From positions 3,585,547 to 3,649,546 of the forward strand of contig NZ_CP123897.1 of assembly GCF_029910655.1 (NCBI RefSeq): 64,000 nt of DNA, read 5' to 3'. The notes under the pieces are model-generated. The model worked only from the letters and a program-made list of their open reading frames with translations, did no database searches and was not told the DNA's origin. This document shows positions 59,276-64,000 of the stretch, in pieces; position 1 is the first letter of the stretch, and every line of letters starts with the position of its first letter. Made by a program: the position numbers and the translations under genes. The stretch is from Methylomonas sp. UP202. Lineage in GTDB: Bacteria > Pseudomonadota > Gammaproteobacteria > Methylococcales > Methylomonadaceae.

Positions 59276-60694
59276 ATGCCACTGCCAGATAAGGTCTGGA
59301 TTGTCGATGACGACAAATCGATACGCTGGGTGTTGGAAAAAGCCCTGCAAAAGGCCAGCATCGTCACGCGCTGCTTCGCCAACGCCGCCGATTTGTTGAA
59401 AGAGCTATCCAAGGAATTGCCGCATGTTTTGATTACCGATATCCGCATGCCGGGCATGGACGGCTTCGAACTGTTGCGCAAGGTACAGCACGATCATCCT
59501 AATCTGCCGGTCATCATCATGACGGCGCATTCTGATTTGGAAAGCGCGGTATCGGCCTTTCACGGCGGTGCATTCGAGTATTTACCCAAGCCGTTCGATG
59601 TCAACGAAGTGGTCGAGACGGTACAACGCGCTTGCATTCACAGCAAGCAGTTGCAAAACGACGTCGCTCAAGAGCCTCCAGTCAACGAAGAGACCCCTGA
59701 GATCATCGGTGAAGCGCCTGCGATGCAGGAAGTGTTCCGAGCCATAGGCAGACTCGCGCGCTCGCACATCACCGTCTTGATCAACGGCGAATCCGGCACG
59801 GGCAAGGAACTGGTCGCTCGGGCTTTACACCGGCACAGTCCACGCGCCGAGCAGCCTTTCATTGCGCTGAATATGGCGGCGATTCCGAAAGACCTGATGG
59901 AATCGGAACTCTTCGGTCACGAAAAAGGCGCGTTTACCGGAGCCCAGGCCCGGCGCATCGGCCGTTTCGAGCAAGCCAATCACGGCACGTTGTTTCTCGA
60001 TGAAATCGGCGACATGCCCGCCGATATGCAAACCCGTTTGCTACGGGTATTGGCGGACAACGAATTTTACCCGGTCGGCGCACATTCGCCGGTTAAGGTC
60101 AATGTCCGTATCATTGCCGCCACCCACCAAAATTTGGAGTTATTGGTTGCCCAGGGACGCTTTCGCGAGGATTTATTTCACCGGCTGAACGTTATCCGCA
60201 TCCACATCCCACCACTGCGTGAACGTCGGCAGGACATCGGCTTGTTGATGCGGCATTTTCTATACCAAAGCGCCAAGGAGCTGGGTACCGAGGTCAAATC
60301 ATTGAAACCCGAGGCAGAGGCCTTCCTCAGTAATTTGAAGTGGCCCGGCAATGTCCGTCAACTGGAAAACACCTGCCGCTGGTTGACGGTCATGGCATCG
60401 GGCCGCGAAATTCATATCGAGGATTTGCCGCCAGAACTGATGCAAACCGCTACCGAGACCGCCGGCGAAGTCGAGCGAGGTGACTGGGAGAGCCAGTTTC
60501 GTTCCTGGGTGAAGCAACAACTCAACGCCGGCAAGGTCGACATCGCCAAGCAAGCCATTCCTTCGGTGGAAACCCTGCTGATCGAATCGGCGCTGACTCA
60601 CACCCACGGCCGCAAACACGAAGCGGCTCAATTGCTAGGATACGGCCGCAATACGCTGACCCGAAAAATCAAGGAATTGGACATCAAGGAATAA
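59276..60694 (+). CDS. glnG: Nitrogen response regulator NtrC
   Basis: A 472-residue sigma-54 activator. Receiver domain (about 1-120) with phospho-aspartate in VLITDIRMPGMDG, central AAA+ domain with GESGTGKE (Walker A) and EKGAFTGAQ (the sigma-54-contacting loop), C-terminal Fis-type helix-turn-helix (AAQLLGYGRNTLTRKIKEL). It should bind the GCACC-N5-GGTGC dyads in this window. TGGAG lies 10 bp before ATG. Confidence 0.96.
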   Translation: MPLPDKVWIVDDDKSIRWVLEKALQKASIVTRCFANAADLLKELSKELPHVLITDIRMPGMDGFELLRKVQHDHPNLPVIIMTAHSDLESAVSAFHGGAFEYLPKPFDVNEVVETVQRACIHSKQLQNDVAQEPPVNEETPEIIGEAPAMQEVFRAIGRLARSHITVLINGESGTGKELVARALHRHSPRAEQPFIALNMAAIPKDLMESELFGHEKGAFTGAQARRIGRFEQANHGTLFLDEIGDMPADMQTRLLRVLADNEFYPVGAHSPVKVNVRIIAATHQNLELLVAQGRFREDLFHRLNVIRIHIPPLRERRQDIGLLMRHFLYQSAKELGTEVKSLKPEAEAFLSNLKWPGNVRQLENTCRWLTVMASGREIHIEDLPPELMQTATETAGEVERGDWESQFRSWVKQQLNAGKVDIAKQAIPSVETLLIESALTHTHGRKHEAAQLLGYGRNTLTRKIKELDIKE

Positions 60695-60835
60695 TTCGCT
60701 TCCCGCGTCCGGGCGCCCCGTTTACAGGGTCGCCCACCCTTCCCTACCAGGAATTTTTATCCGTTTAAATGTCGTCGGTGTATACTCCGCCCGATCGATC
60801 AACCTCTAGCCACTTATAAAAAAGGTTCACAGCAC

Positions 60836-62191
60836 ATGGCGGACAAAACGGCAAGTAAATACCTGATAAACCTAGAAAAACAATTCGCGGCAGCCGACCC
60901 GGTCCTGCAAAAAACCGCAAGATTGTTCCAGGAATTAGACCAAATCGAATTCGACATGGGGCTGATCGACTCCGAGGAAAGCACCGCCCGCAAAACCACT
61001 TGGTGGCCGGTTATCAGTACGCTGGGCGGTTATTCACCGGCCAAATCGGACTTCCTGGCCCGATACCTCAACTCGCCGCTGCACACCGTTCGCCACAAAT
61101 TCACAGTCTTGCAATACACGCCGCAAGCCGCCGGCGCCACGCTGCCGGGTACCGCGCTGGACGCCGATCACCGCCTGCCCTTTTACAGAATCGGCCAAGC
61201 CATGGAACAAGTCCTGCCCGGCGAGGGCGGCAAACTCAATGGCCATCTGGAGCTGGTGACGGTCAATAGCTCTAAATTGAAAGGCAAGCTGGTTATCGAC
61301 ACGCCGGTGCTGAGCAATACCACCGAAAATGCCGTCACCGCGATGCTGCGCAAATACGTACTGGATATTTCCGATCTGGTACTGGTGTTCACCGACCTGT
61401 TCGAAGCCGATGCCGAGCTGAACAAGGCCGCTCTGACCGAAATCGTTGCTCAGCAAGATTCCAATAAATTCGTATTCGTGATCGATCACTCCGAAATCGG
61501 CCTGGACCCCGCCAAAAGCCAGGATATCGCCAATGCTTGGCAACGCCGCTTGGCCGAACTGGGCATACACACCGGCCAGTTCGTGGTGTTGAGCCAAAAC
61601 AGCGACGGCGCCGCGCTCGACCAGCGTATCGCCAACTTGGCAAGCGACCGTTCCTACCGGGTATTGGCCACCCTGCAGGATAGCATCCGAGCCATCGACG
61701 ATGTGATTCTGCCGGAAGTCGAAGCCTCGCTGACCACTTGGAAAGAACGCTGCAACGCGACGACGCTGATCGTGCTCGGCTTCATCATCATGCTGGCGCT
61801 GTTCGCCGAAATCGCCGTCGGCATTCTGGAACTGATCTTCGACCCCATTATCGGCCCGGCTATCGCCATCGCGCTGATCGCGCTGCTGACTCCGATGCAT
61901 CTGATCGTCAGCCGAGTACACGCCAAGTTCATCGTTAAACAATTGCACAAACGCCAAAAACAATTGAATCTGACCGAAGATCTGGCGGCACTATTCGAAA
62001 AGAGCCAAAGCTTCTGGCGCATGCTGTTACCGATCACCGATCCGGTCGGCAAAAACAAAAAAAACCGCAAGAAGCTGGCCGGTTTGATCGAGCAAAGCAA
62101 GGATCTGGTACAGGCGCTGAACGACCAATTTAGCCATACCCAGCAGGAGTATCGGCACGACTTGGACGCCTACGCCTTCGAGGAACGCTAA
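60836..62191 (+). CDS. Membrane protein with degenerate P-loop, dynamin-like layout
   Basis: A 451-residue protein, family not firmly recognised. Near residue 65 the GGYSPAKSDFLARYLN segment resembles a Walker A of dynamin-type proteins, but with Ala-Lys-Ser in place of Gly-Lys-Ser. A VIDTPVL segment (about 155) would be the DxxG-like region, and FVIDHSEIG follows. Two transmembrane helices occur at about 307-350, then a basic amphipathic tail. Possibly a membrane-remodelling NTPase or its inactive relative. The membrane protein 22 bp downstream is likely a partner. Confidence 0.7.
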   Translation: MADKTASKYLINLEKQFAAADPVLQKTARLFQELDQIEFDMGLIDSEESTARKTTWWPVISTLGGYSPAKSDFLARYLNSPLHTVRHKFTVLQYTPQAAGATLPGTALDADHRLPFYRIGQAMEQVLPGEGGKLNGHLELVTVNSSKLKGKLVIDTPVLSNTTENAVTAMLRKYVLDISDLVLVFTDLFEADAELNKAALTEIVAQQDSNKFVFVIDHSEIGLDPAKSQDIANAWQRRLAELGIHTGQFVVLSQNSDGAALDQRIANLASDRSYRVLATLQDSIRAIDDVILPEVEASLTTWKERCNATTLIVLGFIIMLALFAEIAVGILELIFDPIIGPAIAIALIALLTPMHLIVSRVHAKFIVKQLHKRQKQLNLTEDLAALFEKSQSFWRMLLPITDPVGKNKKNRKKLAGLIEQSKDLVQALNDQFSHTQQEYRHDLDAYAFEER

Positions 62192-62212
62192 ACCCGCCAC
62201 GGTCCCGCCGCC

Positions 62213-62713
62213 ATGGAACTGATCAGATACTATCTCCCGCTGTGCTGGCTCAATGTTTCCGCGCTGGAACTGCCCAGTTCGACACGCTTTTTCAAGTACA
62301 ACATTTATTTCTATTTCGGCATGGTGTTTTTCATCAAATTCAACATGTCGGACGACTTGGAAACTGTCTTCGAAGTCCTGATCGAAACCGGGCTGACCTT
62401 GGGATTTATCGCGTTAGTCCTGGGTTTGAACGGTACTTTTCGCACTTACGTTCAGGTAGCCAGCGCCATCTTGTTCTGCGAAAACCTGGTAGGCATTTTT
62501 CTGGTACCCATCGTATTTTGGGTCACTGTCGCCGAGGACGCGCTGAGCTATTCGGCGTTGGCGGTATTTTTCCTCTGGGATATGCTGATGATCGCCCAAA
62601 TCTTTAAGGACGTGTTGCTGATCAACCGGCCGGCGTCGCTAGTGATGTCACTGTTCTATTTTCTGTCCAGTTACGGCGGCGCTTACGGGATTTACAGTCT
62701 TATAGCCGGCTGA
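62213..62713 (+). CDS. Small multi-pass membrane protein
   Basis: A 166-residue protein with about four transmembrane helices and few charged residues. Not recognised. It follows the P-loop-like gene by 22 bp and probably forms an operon with it. Confidence 0.75.
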   Translation: MELIRYYLPLCWLNVSALELPSSTRFFKYNIYFYFGMVFFIKFNMSDDLETVFEVLIETGLTLGFIALVLGLNGTFRTYVQVASAILFCENLVGIFLVPIVFWVTVAEDALSYSALAVFFLWDMLMIAQIFKDVLLINRPASLVMSLFYFLSSYGGAYGIYSLIAG

Positions 62714-62714
62714 C

Positions 62715-63524
62715 TCAAGGCTTCACGCCGTAATAATTGGAAAGCACGTCGTAAGCCCCCTGGGCGGCGGCTACCGCCGTCGCTTTCAACGGCTGACAAG
62801 GACTGTTCCACTGTTTGATCTTGCCATCGAAATAAAACGCCCACTCGCCCTGCCAGCATTCGCCTTTTTCGACGATGCGCCCCGCCATGACCGATGTCAC
62901 TTCATAACGAGCCGAAACCGCCAACAAACCGCGCGAGTCGGCGCTCAACACTTGACTGACCGTGATTCTTTGTTGTTCCTCCAGGTCCAGCATCGGAAAA
63001 ATCATCGGAATGCCTTTGACCTTCGCCGCGAACGCCAGCGCACTCTCCAGCTCCGGCATGGTATCCGCGTTGTAAAACTGACGATTGCCGCCCTGATCGA
63101 CGACTAGCCACACCAACGTTTCCGGGCGGATCTCGCTCCAGATACCGACATGGCTATCGCGCATCACTTGCATCACCTGATCCTCATCGAACTCGATCCG
63201 CGCCAAACGGGCTTCGGTATCCGGTGATTCGTCCGCCGAAATCAGCGAAAACTGGAATTGCTTGACATAGTTTTGCGCACCAGTCAGGGCCTGTTGCACC
63301 GCCGGAATCTTGGAAATGTCTTCGGACACCAGCACGCGGCTCAATACGGCGTACAAGCCTTGCTTGATCACCTGTGTCCTATCCTCGGCGGATTGACCAC
63401 GCGCCACCAACTCGATCTCGTACAAGCCCTTAACCTCGACCGCATCGGCACACGGCGCCGCCAATAAACTCGCTAAAACCATGGCCACCGCGGCCCGTCC
63501 GGCCTTCTTAAATGCTTCGCTCAC
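62715..63524 (-). CDS. DUF2066-family exported protein
   Basis: A 269-residue periplasmic protein with signal peptide (about 1-29, cut after CADA). The body (VKGLYEIELVARGQSAEDRTQ, then IWSEIRPETLVWLVVDQGG) fits DUF2066 proteins, which in gammaproteobacteria lie next to and opposite purM, as here. Function unknown. Stop codons of this gene and the membrane protein are 1 bp apart. Confidence 0.85.
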   Translation of the reverse strand: MSEAFKKAGRAAVAMVLASLLAAPCADAVEVKGLYEIELVARGQSAEDRTQVIKQGLYAVLSRVLVSEDISKIPAVQQALTGAQNYVKQFQFSLISADESPDTEARLARIEFDEDQVMQVMRDSHVGIWSEIRPETLVWLVVDQGGNRQFYNADTMPELESALAFAAKVKGIPMIFPMLDLEEQQRITVSQVLSADSRGLLAVSARYEVTSVMAGRIVEKGECWQGEWAFYFDGKIKQWNSPCQPLKATAVAAAQGAYDVLSNYYGVKP

Positions 63525-63602
63525 TAGCCCACCCTGACAATGTCACATTTCGAATATAGTACAATATCGGTCGATTCCATCTTAACTTTAAAGAGGCCAA
63601 CC

Positions 63603-64000
63603 TTGAGCGAACAACCCACTGACCGCCTGGATTACAAAAGCGCCGGCGTCGATATCGAAGCCGGAAACGCCTTGGTCGATCGCATCAAACCCATCGCCGC
63701 CAAAACCCGCAACGCCGGCGTGATGGCGGGACTGGGCGGCTTCGGTTCGCTGTTCGAACTGCCGCTGGACCGCTATCAACAGCCGGTGCTGGTTTCCGGC
63801 ACCGACGGCGTCGGCACCAAATTGAAATTGGCGCTGGACACCGGCATTCACGACACGGTCGGCATCGATCTGGTCGCGATGTGCGTCAACGATATTATCG
63901 TGCAAGGCGCCGAACCGCTGTTTTTCCTGGATTATTTCGCGACCGGCAAACTCGACGTCGATACCGCCGCCAGTGTGATCGAAGGCATAGGCCTGGGTTG
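63603..64000 (+). CDS. purM: Phosphoribosylformylglycinamidine cyclo-ligase, partial
   Basis: The first 132 codons of a purine-synthesis enzyme that closes the imidazole ring of AIR; the gene runs past the window end. TTG 63603 is the start, with AGAGG upstream. [14 protein letters not shown] and [19 protein letters not shown] are PurM hallmarks. Confidence 0.95.
   Translation, partial: MSEQPTDRLDYKSAGVDIEAGNALVDRIKPIAAKTRNAGVMAGLGGFGSLFELPLDRYQQPVLVSGTDGVGTKLKLALDTGIHDTVGIDLVAMCVNDIIVQGAEPLFFLDYFATGKLDVDTAASVIEGIGLG

Overview
The window looks like chromosome from a type I (gammaproteobacterial) methanotroph, most like Methylomonas or a relative. The evidence is a tetrahydromethanopterin (H4MPT) C1-transfer block (fae, mch and cofactor-assembly genes), a PEP-CTERM variant tail reading VPLPGAIWFFG, a dihydroxyacetone kinase pair and moderately high G+C. 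All assignments come from reading the sequence and translations; no database search was run.

Layout. 0.8-14.4 kb: four large methyl-accepting chemotaxis proteins (MCPs) on the + strand with nearly identical signalling ends. A c-type cytochrome lipoprotein and a DcaP-like porin sit between the first two, and the fourth receptor has an in-frame stop just upstream of its start. 14.6-20.8 kb: tRNA-Phe, HAD phosphatase plus dhaK, a secreted lectin-like protein with a pentanucleotide tract upstream, dhaL, and a CBS-GGDEF-EAL protein. 21.2-28.2 kb: argD-argF, an SH3/anchor protein, ilvD, an 18-unit array of exact 21-nt period, a mepA-like endopeptidase and a small secreted protein. 28.4-32.2 kb: an AT-rich island (truncated ORF, Sel1-repeat lipoprotein, S41-like protease lacking the usual lysine) bracketed by inverted copies of a 24-nt repeat family. 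32.4-35.0 kb: Nramp-like transporter and a soluble zinc-binding-type MCP. 35.2-42.5 kb: the H4MPT block. 42.6 kb: tRNA-Ser, then a gene-poor kilobase with a DUF1156-like remnant. 43.7-48.5 kb: MMPL exporter, LolA-like protein, thioesterase and aromatic ammonia-lyase, resembling part of an aryl-polyene pathway. 48.6-60.7 kb: an inositol-phosphatase-family gene, then nitrogen control: two glnK-amtB pairs, a porin, glnA, xthA and glnL-glnG (ntrBC). Good sigma-54 promoters and NtrC-like dyads are visible here. 60.8-64.0 kb: a P-loop-like membrane protein, a small membrane protein, a DUF2066 protein and the start of purM.

How the parts work together. The nitrogen block reads as one regulon: NtrB/NtrC and sigma-54 would drive glnK-amtB, the divergent porin and ntrBC itself under ammonium limitation. 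The H4MPT block oxidises formaldehyde as H4MPT adducts and carries accessory cofactor genes. The most unusual items are the homogenised MCP array with pentapeptide-like tails, the 21-nt array, the bracketed AT-rich island, and the pentamer tract upstream of a surface lectin.
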